A DNA stretch of 64,000 bases, from assembly GCA_033439795.1 (NCBI GenBank), contig JAUTDP010000009.1:1178001-1242000 (forward strand), read 5' to 3'. This document shows positions 12,192-23,100 of this stretch, one piece after another. The stretch comes from Sordaria brevicollis (taxonomy: Eukaryota > Ascomycota > Sordariomycetes > Sordariales > Sordariaceae). The first letter of the stretch is position 1; each line of letters opens with the position of its first letter. The notes under the pieces were generated by a model. That model was not told where the DNA came from and searched no databases. It saw only the letters and a program-made list of their open reading frames with translations. A program made the position numbers and the translations under genes.

Positions 12192-12680
12192 TATTAAATT
12201 AAAGGGTAGATTCGACTAATAGAAATAGGCTTACGTAAGGCGCCCCAGCTACTATCACGGGTAAACACGACCAAGGTAGGTAGAATAGGATATGCGATAT
12301 TACACGAGGAAGGAAAAGAGGAAAGGGAGCGAAGCTGTGCGCGGGTGGCTGCCCTTATAAGGGCACGGCGCACAGACCATGCGCGCGCAGGGCGCGCGTG
12401 GTCATGTGACCGGGACCGCGACCGTGTCGCTGTGCGACCGCGGCGGCGGGCCAGCCGAGCAAGGTTGTAATCATCTCAGCAGTGATCACAACCTTGGCAC
12501 AGGCACGTGACCAAGTCACGTGCAGTCACTAGGCTAAGCCTGTGACAGCTACTAAATTCTAGCTACAGACCTTCCTAATAATCTGGGCACCCCCAACTCG
12601 GGTTCCACAAAACTCTTCTAAATACACACATCAATTTTTAACCCTCAATTACGATATCCACTTTACTGTGCAATCTGACA
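12192..12680 (+). repeat. Right (3') LTR of the copia element, interrupted
   Basis: It starts TATTAAATT, the RIP-changed form of TGTCAGATT, and ends AATCTGACA at 12680. It is 300 bp longer than the left LTR because of an insertion at 12254-12553. The 5' part is RIP-altered, while the 3' part (12554-12680) is nearly unmutated. Confidence 0.9.
12254..12545. mobile_element. GC-rich hairpin-rich insertion inside the right LTR (MITE-like)
   Basis: The left LTR lacks this stretch. It is flanked by the 8-bp direct repeat CAGCTACT (12246-12253 and 12546-12553), and its ends are imperfectly inverted (TCACGGGT at the left, TCACAGGC read inward from the right). It consists of successive inverted repeats. 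CTGTGCGC (12335-12342) pairs with GCGCACAG (12368-12375) around the perfect palindrome TGCCCTTATAAGGGCA (12350-12365). Arms spanning 12461-12495 pair, as do GCACGTGAC and GTCACGTGC (12503-12523). It has no coding capacity and no RIP signature. An 8-bp duplication would suit a hAT-mobilised MITE, but the family is not proven. Confidence 0.65.
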
Positions 12681-12685
12681 AGATC
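12681..12685. repeat. Target-site duplication AGATC, right copy
   Basis: It matches 6755-6759 and marks the outer edge of the right LTR. Confidence 0.9.
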
Positions 12686-14508
12686 AATTAATCTCTGGTC
12701 CCCGAGTCCCTTTGAAATATCCCAGCCGACCACAATAAGCCTAAGACCCCCAAACGCCCACCGCGGTCTACCGACCCTGATTCGGTTACTCTTCCCGGAT
12801 TCGAAGCAGCAGCTTGTGCGCTCGTCCCGAACCTATGGGGTAACCTGGACACTTTAAACCCTTCAACGCCCGCCAGTCCGCGGCAGATCCGGGCCTTCCT
12901 GTTGGTCTCCCTTCAAAGACCTACGCGCTAACGAAAGTCTCAGACTCAGCCCATGAAGGCGAATAGTGAAAAGTATGTGTCGTACGACGTTTGGTGAACA
13001 CCTCAAGTTTTCCCGCTTGTTCTCCCTTCCTTCCAGAACATTGGCTTTGCAGCCTACGAGATGTCAGCATGTCTTCAAAGAGCCAGTCATGGTTTTGAGG
13101 CACTAACATTGTGTCTCGCTGACGGAATTGCTATCCTGGATCGATCTGTGTTGCTACGGAGGTTCCATCTTGCACCATTTGATCTAAGGTGGCGCGGCAA
13201 CAATGAACCCCTTTTGTGCCCCAGGGATATGCTTGAGCCGTGTCTATCTTTCCTCTTCAGTAACCGGGGCTGAAGTTTCGCTCATTTTGCGTTGGATCTT
13301 CACGGAGCCAATGCCGCGCTATTGCCTTGTATTACCCAGACGCTAACTCGAATGCAGAATTCTCACAATCTCCTCGCTCTTTCGTGTCTACTACTCCACT
13401 CTCGTTCCAGTGACACTCGGGCAGTAAACAACAACCGAGGGTGCCAACATCAAGTGATGACGATGTATAATACCGGCATGCAATCCCGATACTTGACGTT
13501 CAACGAATAGCGCAATGCTTTGGCCAACCGAGGCAGCGTGATGTGTTCGTTCCCGCCAATCATGGACTTTAGTATGGCTCCGACGACGCCAGCCCCCATA
13601 CCATCTGGTACGCCTCGTCGAGTTGCTTTGTGATGGGTCGCGCCTACTATTTGTTGGTTACTCTCAACTCAGTCAACCACTTTACCATTTGGGATTAGCA
13701 GTCTTGATATGAGATCAAGGATGTCATGTGTTGATTTCCTACATGCTTTGTGTCCGCCAAGATACACTACTGTCGAAGAGGTTGCCCTGATGGGATGGCC
13801 AGTCCACTCCCTCGGAGCTTGGTGTCCCAACGGCATCTTATCAAGATGCAGGCTGAGGTACGCCAACAGAGTATGGCAGCTCCTCAGGGTATTAGACATC
13901 AGAGCGGCAGCAAATCGTATGCGCCCAGTGCAAATCCTTCCCACCAGATCGCGCACAAGAGAACAGCTCCTTGGGCTGTCACATCAGCGCTCTTTCTGAC
14001 TGGCTCAGACCAGAAGTAGGTCCAAGTTCATGCTTTCAAACGCACGTCAACCTTGTTCCAAGACATGGAAATACGCCGCCTCATCGTCCCTCCTCCCTGC
14101 CGCAAGCGAGTAACTATGCATCAAGGGTGCCGGCGGGCGATGGCCTACTTGGACTTTCATACATGGTACGCACAAACCAACATGCCCGAGAGAGGGGCTG
14201 TCAAACCTAGCAACTTACTGATTATGGGACGGCAAGGAAGGGGTTTGAACTTTTTCATAAATCTTTATGGTGAGTGGCATCCTTATTCAAATCACTCTGT
14301 GGCCACTAGGTTTTTTCTCTCCTGAAAATACTTTCGTCTTGTCACTGTTCATCAACCAGACTCAGCATAAGCCGAGACAAAACTGACCACAGGCCACCAC
14401 TCATCTCTCCGGCGTCACGAGCGTCCAAATTGGACCGCGACTTAGTAATACGAAAGTGTGTTCCCGCACTCTCTTATTAAAGCTCACTGATCTCTAATCC
14501 TCGACCAG
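12686..14508. other. Gene-poor stretch right of the retrotransposon
   Basis: Base composition is normal. There are small overlapping open frames (for example 13669-14325, both strands) with no recognisable family. An open stretch near 12715-12930 on + has no start codon or partner exon that I can see. The end of the stretch is the probable promoter and 5' leader of the zinc-finger gene at 14509. Confidence 0.4.
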
Positions 14509-16094
14509 ATGGCACATCTCTCTTTATCCCTCGACAAGGGACAATCCAGTGGGCAGTGCTTCAAACAGCTGCTTGCTACGCTCCATGACTCCGCTCTTGC
14601 CATCCAGAATTATTCCACACCTGAACAATACTCAAGCATACAGACCTTGAGAGAAACTGTCGGGCAGGCTGGGAATGCCATTGCACCGCTCTTAGCGACC
14701 ATTCAACAACAGTCCGAAGAACTAGAGCGTCTCCGGGTGGCTTACAAGGGAGCCGAAGCGGCAGATTTGAAGAAGAAACTCGCTCAAGTCAACGAAGAGT
14801 TGACCATGTGGCGAAGAGCAGGCACTCTCAGGTGCAGGAGTTCGCCATGCCAGGAAGTTTTCATGACGGTGAGTGCATCATCCTGTTGTGTCGATTGGGT
14901 AATGTCAAGTGCTGACGAAAACAGATCCAAGCTCTCAAGAATCACGAAAAGGGCGTCCATACTATAGGAACAGAGAGATTCTCTTGCACGTATTGCGGGA
15001 AAACGTAAGTATTTCGGAGACGACTGGTCAGTGCTCGTATATGGTAACTGACAAACGACAAACACAGATACGTCAAGAAACCATCGTTTGACGAGCACCT
15101 ACGGCGCTGCGCGACAACGGCAACAAACCAAGAACAACTCAATGTGATGCCAGCCGTTCTATCGTCGTTAGATCAAGATATCTGTACAACATCAGCAGCT
15201 ATCGGAACCCAGATGAATCTGCCCAATGATACATCTTGTTATCACCCGACGGTGGGGGCCTCGTTATCTCCTGATATCGGTAACATGGGCTCTTCTTCAC
15301 AACTGAGATATCAGTTCCAACCGAACGACCATATCGCCGCATTCTCGCCTTCACAACTTGGACCTGAAATCGACAACCCCGGTACACTCGTTTCGGGACT
15401 ACACATAAGCTCGGCTGAGAGCTACTCCCCAGGGGAGTCATCAGCGCCTACACCACACTATATTTTGTCGCCCATCGACCAGCAATCAACATGCACACCA
15501 ACCATTCCGCTTTTTACGGAACCTGCTTGGCACACAGATCAATCATCTTTGAATCATCATCAATACCAACCGCAAAATGCGCCAGTCACAACAGATCACC
15601 AGGCTCTGATAGGAGGAGGAGCTCCGCCGCCTCCACCAAGAGCCTTGCATTTCCTCCGGCCTGGGCAGTTAACAATGTCGAGGAGACAAAGCGCCCCCGC
15701 CTGCTCTCTTCCGCTGATGCCCGGTGAGAACCCGCCTTTTCGTCTAGACGGACCGCCCCCTTTGCTTCCATCCCATTTATTAGTATCATCGGTGACGTCG
15801 CCGCCGCCACCTGCTACTGGTAGCCCTAGGTACGCCGACCAGCACCAGCCGCCGTTAGGATTGACGCCGGAGGAGCATCAGCACCAGCATCAGCATCAGC
15901 ACTCACAACCACAAATGACGTTCCACCGTGCCGGCGACAAACGAAAGAGGCCGATGCAGATTGCACAGAGCAATATTATACAGCATAACACTTGTTTTAC
16001 CAGCGGCCCGGAAATACGTAGAGGGAGCTATGGCGCTATGGCGGGAGGATGGTCAGGTGCTGTGAGTTATACCGATAGTGGATTTGGTATGTGA
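14509..16094 (+). CDS. C2HC zinc-finger protein with Pro/His/Gln-rich C-terminus
   Basis: Three exons (14509-14868, 14925-15004, 15068-16094) give 488 residues, and the phases agree at both GTGAGT and GTAAGT introns. Residues 60-110 are helical and probably coiled coil (repeated E, K, L and Q). A single zinc finger follows, split by intron 2: Cys141 and Cys144, then His157 and Cys161 (CTYCGKTYVKKPSFDEHLRRC pattern, C-x2-C-x12-H-x3-C). The remaining 320 residues are low-complexity, rich in Ser, Pro, His and Gln, with a short basic patch (DKRKRPMQ) near residue 440 that may be a nuclear signal. I do not know a named homologue. A nuclear DNA- or RNA-binding role is inference from the finger only. 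Confidence 0.75.
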
Positions 16095-16621
16095 GGCGAC
16101 CGATGTTGGAGGTTATTTATGTTAGCTCAGGCAATGAAGATATAGAACAATATACGAGAAAGGAAACCTGTCATCAGATCAAAAAATTTTCATGTTCAAT
16201 CCATCTAAGTCTTCCATCGATCCCGATATCCTCTACTTCGTTACAAATTCCTACTGCTTCATGTCACCCATCTATCCCTCATTCTTCCCACAATACCATT
16301 TTTTTTTTTTTTGATGAACTTTCAGATATAGGACAAGAAGAGGTACCGATTTCGATGCAACTGCTTGGTCATTGCCATAAGGTGTTTCGAGAAGCAAAAC
16401 CTTTGTCGGACTTACGATGTGCATTAAACGAGAATTATCTAAAACACTTTCTTTCCATTAGGAAAAGTAAAAGCAACCGATGCGATACCAGCATGAAAAG
16501 ATAAGAAAGACATTTATCAAAAGGAGGAATTGAGCAAAGAGACACAACACACAAAAGAAAAAGACAGATCTAAGCTACCACCGCCAGGGGCATGCACATA
16601 TGCGAAAAATCGCAAAAAGAG
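16095..16621. other. 3' region of the zinc-finger gene
   Basis: It contains a T-rich run near 16301-16314 and no supported gene. Open codons 16091-16504 (+) show no domain and are probably 3' UTR. Confidence 0.4.
16614..16618 (-). terminator. Pol III terminator of tRNA-His
   Basis: A run of five T on the minus strand starts three bases after the tRNA 3' end. Confidence 0.55.
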
Positions 16622-16708
16622 TGGGATTGCCAGGAATCGAACCTGGGTCCTCTCGGATCGCTGTGAGTAAACCACAACGAGAAGTACTGACCACTATACT
16701 ACAATCCC
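16622..16708 (-). tRNA. tRNA-His (GTG) with a 15-nt intron
   Basis: On the minus strand the acceptor GGGATTG pairs with CAATCCC. The D arm is TAGTATAGTGGTCAGTA, the anticodon stem TCTCG pairs with CGAGA, and the T arm contains GGTTCGATTCC. The loop reads TTGTGG, giving anticodon GTG, with a 15-nt intron after position 37. Five A at 16614-16618 on + form the minus-strand T-run terminator. Confidence 0.88.
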
Positions 16709-17367
16709 TGTTATTATTGAAAGCCGGGGCCAAACTAGACCTCATAGCATCATCATCTTGGTTTTCGGGAAACTATTATTTAGAAACTCACGCAAAGGTC
16801 CAAAAAAAGTGTTTGAAAATGTGGTTCACGTTCTCTGAAACTTGCAGCTGTTCCGTCCATTTACTATATTAAGTGGATACTTTAGGTGACTAGAGCGGTA
16901 ATTAGCGATTATAGTCTCAGAAACCTAGAATGAATCTCTCACAGGAGAAGAAAGGCAAATGGCCTAAGCAACTTCGGATGAAAAACTTGGACTACGTGAT
17001 ACGCGGAACTAAAAAGCATAGAGATATTGTGGTGTGCCTCTATCGGAAATGTTTTATCATGTTCATCGAGTCTTCGTATGTATAATCTAAGCGTTAACCA
17101 TGCGTGCTATCTACAAATCATCAAAAAGCCATATATATATATATATATATATATATAATCTCAAACGCCCCCAAAAACGGTCTTCTCTTTTGTCGATGCA
17201 CCGTTTGGTGTCGTCGCTCATGTCTCGTCCCGAGCGCGGTGCTGCGTTAACCGGCAGTTGTGTGCATGCCCGTGTGTGCATTGGGCCACACCTTGTTCAT
17301 TGCATCTCATTTCGTCTCATCTCCTGGATGCCACGCGCTTTTCACCCCTCCCCTGTCGTTCATCCGA
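16709..17367. other. Intergenic stretch between tRNA-His and mcp1
   Basis: This holds the upstream side of tRNA-His and the 3' flank of the mcp1-like gene. It carries the AT microsatellite at 17131-17157. No gene is supported. Confidence 0.45.
17131..17157. repeat. (AT)n microsatellite
   Basis: About 13 uninterrupted AT units. Confidence 0.95.
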
Positions 17368-18536
17368 TCATGCAAAAAAGGGCACCATGTCATATAACCC
17401 ATCATAAACCTTTCCCACCCACCCCAACGTCTCTCCTCCCCTCGCGACCACTCCCAATCCACCAGCCGCCCAAAGCGCCGTCGCCGCCGCCGCCACGGCA
17501 TTGATCAGAATCAACCTCCTCCTCCTCCTGCGCCTCGCCGTCCGATCCACCTCCGAAACGCCCGTGTGCCTCTCCAACTTCCACCCCGCGCCCTGCGACA
17601 CGCCGAACCACTTCGCCCACCCCCACACCATGTGTCCGCACCCGACACCGAGCAGCGCTGCGTACGCCGCCCACGACGTCCACGGGTGTCGCACGAACCC
17701 GTGCGCAACGTACGCCAAACCAATATTGGCCGAGTCGCCCTCCACCATCAGCGGCAGGCCGCGGTTCATGAAGGCGTGCGCGGCCACTGCTAGTGTCGAA
17801 ACGTACCCCGACAAGGCAATCCAGCTGAGGCGCGGCCAGCCGCTGCGCAGGAAGCGGGCCGTCGGCTTGGCGATCAATCCGTGTGTCTTTTCGTCGGAGC
17901 CGACGCCGTAATACCGCTTGAGGTTCTGGCGACGGCGGAGTAAGCGCGCCAAAAGACCGGCGCCGACGTGGGCGACGATAGGCAGGGCGACGAGTAGTGG
18001 TTCGGATAGAGGGGTTTGGTAGATCTCGCGCGCGAGAAGGAGGTAGGATTCGGAGGCGGGCACGGAGCGTGCTAGGAGAGGGATGACGGATGTGGTGGCG
18101 AGGTGGAGGGCGCCGAAAAGGGAGAAGGTATAGGACGAGTAGCGTTGGATGCGGGTTACTTGGAAGAGAGAGGCTGTTAGTTGAATTATTCCGCTGTCGC
18201 GCGGGAGCATGGTTACAACTCACGATAGTATATCGCTCCATGACCGCCACCGCTTAGACCGAGAGATGCCGTTCCTGTCCCTAATCCAATGCCGCCGGCC
18301 GTCCCTCCTGATCCGGAAGACTTAAGCGAGTGTATCGAGTCTGCTAAGGAGCCGCCTTCGCCGGCGTCGTCTGATGAGGGAGAGGCATCTCTTGTTGGGT
18401 CAAAATCGGCACCGCCTTGTTGGTATGCGTCTAGTATTGGCTCTGGGTCGAGTTGCACGAGCGAGATAAAGGTCTCTTGAGAGGCCTTGTGACTTAGTCC
18501 GCGATGGTCCCGAGGGTATAGCTCGTTGGGATTCAT
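17368..18536 (-). CDS. mcp1: Mcp1-like mitochondrial outer-membrane protein (DUF1691)
   Basis: Two exons (18536-18224 and 18173-17368) are joined across a GTGAGT...CTAACAG intron, giving 372 residues. The first 105 residues are acidic, Ser/Gly-rich and probably disordered. The rest has about five hydrophobic segments with the family's pattern: RIQRYSSYTFSLFGALHLATT, a LVALPIVAHVGAGLLARL segment, YVSTLAVAAHAFMNR, and HMVWGWAKWFG followed by a basic Arg run. The family (Mcp1, yeast YOR228c) acts in mitochondrial lipid homeostasis and membrane contact with Vps13. That function is known for the family and only inferred here. An in-frame ATG 19 codons upstream (18593) could lengthen the N-terminus. 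The gene is divergent from the zinc-finger gene at 19196. Confidence 0.8.
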
Positions 18537-19195
18537 GGTGGATGGTGGACTGGATGTGGTGTAAAAGCGTCGGGTTGCGCCAGTCTCTCGCAACCGTTAC
18601 TTTGTTTCGTTCGTCTTGTGTGGTTTGGGTATTTTCTCCAATTCGGTTTCTTCTCGTCCTATGTAGATGGTGTTGATGGGATGAATTGGGACTTCAGGAG
18701 ACCCGGCAAGTTTGTCGTCCTTCCGTCCAGGAACCAAAGCAGGGCCAGGAAAGTCACAGATGGGTGGAGGTTTCGGGTTCTTTAGGTACGTACTGGCGCA
18801 TTTGTTGAGTGACGAGGGTGGGTCCTCACCCTCTCAGCCGTTGGGGTCCTCGGGTGGGCCAAGCACAGTGTCCGCTAAGCCAAGACTGGTGGAGATTGGC
18901 GGTGTGGTGGAGCATGTGGGGATGGTTTCCCCACGTTTCCCTGCTGTCCGTCAAAGTTACATTGAACGAACTGTGATTCGTTGCCGGCCGGCAGTTCTTA
19001 GTCGTTGGGTGTGACCTCACAAGCAGACGAGACGCGCTTCTCTTTCGAGCTTCGAGCTTCGATTTTACACAATTTCACTTCATCGCAACATACCATAAAT
19101 CTACAAGGAACGAACCGAAGACACCTCAACAGAGACATACTTCCATATAAAACCCAGAACCAATTCTCACCATATCGTCAAGTAGCATCGTCAAA
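18537..19195. other. Shared divergent promoter region
   Basis: About 660 bp separate the starts of the mcp1-like gene (-) and the U1-type zinc-finger gene (+). I see no clear TATA box. The right end is a CT- and AC-rich leader just before the ATG at 19196. No additional gene is supported. Confidence 0.45.
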
Positions 19196-19819
19196 ATGCC
19201 TCCAGTAAGCCATCATCCAACCACTCACTCACTGCTCCCACTCAGCCAGTGAGCTTTTCACATGACATGAGACAATCCGCTAACTCCTCAAAAACAGCGA
19301 CACCAGACCCTCCCACCAGCTCAAACCTCCTCGGCCCGCGAAGCCCTCCAATCCTTCTACTGCCAGCTATGTCAGAAAGGCTACAGCCGCATGAACGACT
19401 ACGAAGCCCATCTCTCCTCGTACGACCACAGCCACAAGCAGCGTCTCAAGGACATGAAGCAGATGGTGCGGGACCCGCAAGCTGCCGCACGTGCTAGGAG
19501 ACAAGAGGCAAAGAACGAGGGCGTCATTTCAATCAAATTGGGAGAAGCCGCCGGTAGTGGCGCTGGCGGTAGTGCTGGAGGTGGCGGTGGGTTCAAGAAG
19601 GGCGGATTCAAAAAGTCCGGGTTCAAGAGCGCTTTTGTTCCTGTTGGGGAACCTACCTCTACGTCTGCAGCGGTCCCGGCCACCAAGAGCAGCAATACTA
19701 ATACAAGTGCGGATGGCCAACAGCAAGAAATCAGAAGGGCACCGAGAAGCGAATTGGTGGAGAGCGACACTGAAGATGAGGGATATGAGGTTTACGATCC
19801 GAGGAAACCGACCGATTAA
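19196..19819 (+). CDS. Small U1-type C2H2 zinc-finger protein
   Basis: The first exon is only nine bases (19196-19204, Met-Pro-Pro). It is followed by a GTAAGC intron with a CTAAC branch point and exon 2 at 19298-19819, for a total of 176 residues. The finger is Cys25, Cys28, His41, His47 (FYCQLCQKGYSRMNDYEAHL, then SSYDHSHKQRLKDMKQM). It closely follows the finger and trailing helix of the metazoan GPATCH8/ZNF804 type, associated with RNA processing proteins. A Gly/Lys-rich middle (repeated GGFKK) and an acidic C-terminus (SDTEDEGYEVYDP) follow. A nuclear RNA-related role is an inference from the finger type. Confidence 0.85.
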
Positions 19820-20183
19820 CCAATGATTTCATCATGGAGGATATATCAGTTTTACGGAACTTTCGTTTGGGAAAGGCCGGCGAGCACACACGACCAACAG
19901 CATTAGAGCATTGGACACTAGAGGTAGGGGAATGCCGGCCGGTCTCGGAGCAAAACTCTATGAGTCTTTAATACGCCAAGTTTGCTACTACAGGAGGACC
20001 GAATCGTTTTACCAGCCTTCGATCAACTCGACAAGGCCGCAATAACCGCCAAACTCCAGCTGTCGGAAAATATCAGAGCAGAGAGTCTGCCGAACATCAA
20101 TGATCGATGGACATGGAAAACCGAAATTTGTTTTTACAAGGTTACAAGGCGCAACACATTTTTTTGCCCGCTGAATTTCTACC
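19820..20183. other. Convergent 3' flanks
   Basis: About 360 bp lie between the stop of the zinc-finger gene (+) and the stop of the Zn2Cys6 regulator (-). The stretch is probably shared 3' untranslated sequence. Nothing else is recognised. Confidence 0.45.
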
Positions 20184-23100
20184 TCAAGGACCCCCGGTCA
20201 TAGTGGTCCAAATCCTCGGCTCGAATCCCGACAGATCTTCCTCCACCAGGCCCATGATATGCCTATGACCGGAGAACCAATTACCGAGCTGCGCCGTTTG
20301 CGTCGCATCTATAAGGCCAGCGGGCATATCTGGGCTGAAGATGCCACCACCACCACCACCACCACCACCACCACCACCAGGCGTGACAGCAGCCGCTGCC
20401 ATGTTACCACCATGCTGGTGTTGTCGCTGCTGTTGATGAGGCACAGCAGGGTTCGAGTTAGGGCTGGTATGCTGTTGTTGGTGCTGCTGTTGTTGGTGCT
20501 GCTGCTGTTGATCATGAGGAAGGAGTTGTTGAGGCATGAACCCGAGCTGGGTGAGATACATGTCAAAGTCATGACCGACCAGCATCATGTCCTGGTCCTG
20601 CTGCTGCTGCGCCTTGGTCTCGACGTACAGGCGTGCGACGTGGCAGAGAACCTGACACACGCAGTTGAACTTGTCGATGGCCTCGGAGATGCTGCTCACG
20701 GTGGAGAGAGAGGCGACGAAATGGTCCATGCGGTCCAGGTCTTGCATGTTGGATGTCTCGATGACGTGGCAGAACAGGACGATGAAGGGGATGAACGGGG
20801 CGTAGAGGATCGTCCTATTGTGTTTGGTTTTCGTTAGAGACAGTCTCAACCACCTTGGGCGTATGTAGGTATGCACAGTACTTACCAGTGAAGATACCCA
20901 ACCTTGGTGAAATGGCTCAACCCGGGAATCTGCATGCATTCCAAATGGACCCCGACAGCCCTTCGCGCCGCTTCGATACACTCTGGATTAAAGGTGCTAC
21001 CGAACCCAGGAGCGGCGGGGATCGCGCGGTATATCAGACAAAGCGATGCCCAGTACGTGACCTCGTCTGACCTAAGCATCAGCGTTACCGTGAACCCGTC
21101 TCTCTTTCCCGAATCGGCCAGCTTGCCCGTCTCGCGCGCGTGGCGGATGAGCTCGTCGTTTTCCCGCGCTATGCCCTTGATGGCCTCAACCAGCTGGCGC
21201 GCGCTCTCGATGCGTTGCTCGGGAGGCCGCGCCAGGGCCGCGATGGAGTACAGCTGCTCGTAGGCCTTGCCCATGACCTCGGCGTGCTCGATCCATAGGT
21301 TGAGCATCTCCTTCCAGAAGTCGGCGACGTTGATGGTCCGGCCCATGCGCTTGGGGATGGCGATGTCGTAGTCTTGGATCATGGAGGAGCGGCCGAAGCG
21401 GAGGGAGAGGCCCTTGTCCAGCATGTAGGCGAACCAGAACAGAGCGGACTTGGTGTCGTTGGAGACGTCGTCGTTGACAGAAGCGTTTCCCGGGCTGGGG
21501 GCGGGAAGGCGGTGATAACCAAGGGTTTGGCAGATCATGACTGCTGCTGAATTGAGCTGCCAGGCGAGGGTGAAGCGGGAAGCCTCGATGGCGTAGGAAG
21601 CCTTTTTGTGAGAATGTAGGATTGGGTTAGCGACTCCGTGTCTCATACCATCGGCAAGGCTATCGAAATTTTCCAAACAGGTAGGGTATAACGACTTACA
21701 GCTAACAGCAATGCTTCGATGCTTTCCTTCCTTGCTGGCATAAACAGAGGCAACGCCATCAGAGCCGTCTCGAGATTGTCTCGGCACAGGTTCCGGTACT
21801 CGAGCAGCTTTTCAGCCTGGTGAGCCTCGTCTGCCCTCGTGGCCTTTTCCTGGAAGAGGTAGAACAGGCCGGCACAAACAACGATGAAAGTGGCCAAACT
21901 ATAGTCCTCGGTAGCAAAGTACACCCGACGACAGCAGTCGACAAAGTCATCTACCGCAATAAAGGTGCACATCAACGTGAAGGTTTCCGGCAGCTCGCTC
22001 TTGATGTCACGCAGGATGCCCACCACGACCGGGCTTGGAGGCATGGGCAGCTCACGCGTGCCGCCCCTGGGCATCGGCTTCGCGTTGGGAAACCGTGAAT
22101 CTTGGTTCGTCCGCTTCCGGTTGTTCTGCATGCTCACGATCTGCCGCAGGGACGACAAGGCCGACTCCATGCTGGGGCTGAGGGACGTGTCCCTCGTCAC
22201 GGCGTTTTCGAGAAACTCGCTGGCGAAGACGGTCTGGGCAGTCATGGAGGAGTTGCCCTCAAAGGCCGAGTCCATCTCGTCGTCGTTGTCGTCATCGTCG
22301 TCAATGGGTATCTCGCCCCGATCTGGATCGCGCACAATGTCGCTGATGATGGCCACTGGTGGTTCGCTGGGGGGAGAAGCATGATGATTGCCATGGGCGG
22401 TGCCGCCGGCGGCGTGAGAGGAAGGTTCAGATAACGAGCCGTTCCGGGATTGCGAGATGACCATCAGCTCACGCAGCATCTTCTCGATGCCCGTGAGCCG
22501 GGTTCCGAAGTAGTCAATCTTGCGCTCATACTGCGCCGAGATGAGAACTCGCTGCCGTTGTTCTTTGGGTTTCTGGCCTACTCCGGACGAGCTGCATGAT
22601 CGGTTTGCTGTCCTACAATTTGAGCATGGCGACTCCTTGTCACAGCGGATCTATATGGGGCAAAGCAGGAAAGGGTCCAGTAGTTAGAGATTTATGGACT
22701 TTGAACCCATCGATGAGAGTACTATGTATGGCCTTGGACCTACCTACCTTACGGAGCCGGCATTGATCGCACTGTTGAGTTGACGCGTGTCAGTAAGAGG
22801 GTGTTGTTTTGATGCATTCAGTGTCGCATTGTCGCATCCCAGAATAGATTATGGAATGGGGAAGAGGTATTATGTCTGGTAAGTACCCCCAGCGAAAGGG
22901 GTCCCATGAGTACCTCTATGGATACAGGTTGAGGGTTCGGGTGCGGGTGCGGTGCGAGCCGAGTCGGGCACCGCGGGCACCACACCGGAATCCGCTGGGG
23001 CCGGACACGGACCGGAGTTGGCCCCGCTATTCAAGCTTCCAGGTTTTCACGTCGGCATGCCGAACGGATGAGGTCGTGGGTTTTGCGGAGTCCGAGAGAT

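Larger units (their letters stand above)
6760..12680 (+). mobile_element. Ty1/copia LTR retrotransposon, RIP-degraded
   Basis: The element runs from TGTCAGATT at 6760 to AATCTGACA at 12680, perfect inverted LTR ends, and is flanked by the 5-bp duplication AGATC (6755-6759 and 12681-12685). The interior is extremely AT-rich, poor in CpA and TpG, full of TpA and riddled with stops, the signature of repeat-induced point mutation. Despite this, pol remains readable on +. The integrase region (about 9200-10000) shows IERSGSIIKDKARA and DFWPEIV. Reverse transcriptase follows (about 10850-11140) with EIYIRIPP and a decayed YVDD box (FYYINNIIFYY, near 11100). The order integrase then RT, with about 1 kb left for RNase H, is that of copia rather than gypsy. 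The element is a dead copy. Confidence 0.93.

Noticed and set aside
6760..12680. Assignment of the element to Ty3/gypsy
   Set aside because: Recognisable integrase comes before reverse transcriptase, which is the copia order, and the RT motifs are of copia type.
12715..12930. An open, GC-normal stretch just right of the retrotransposon that might be a gene interrupted by the insertion
   Set aside because: No coding continuation could be found on the left side of the element (before 6755), and there is no start codon or splice context.
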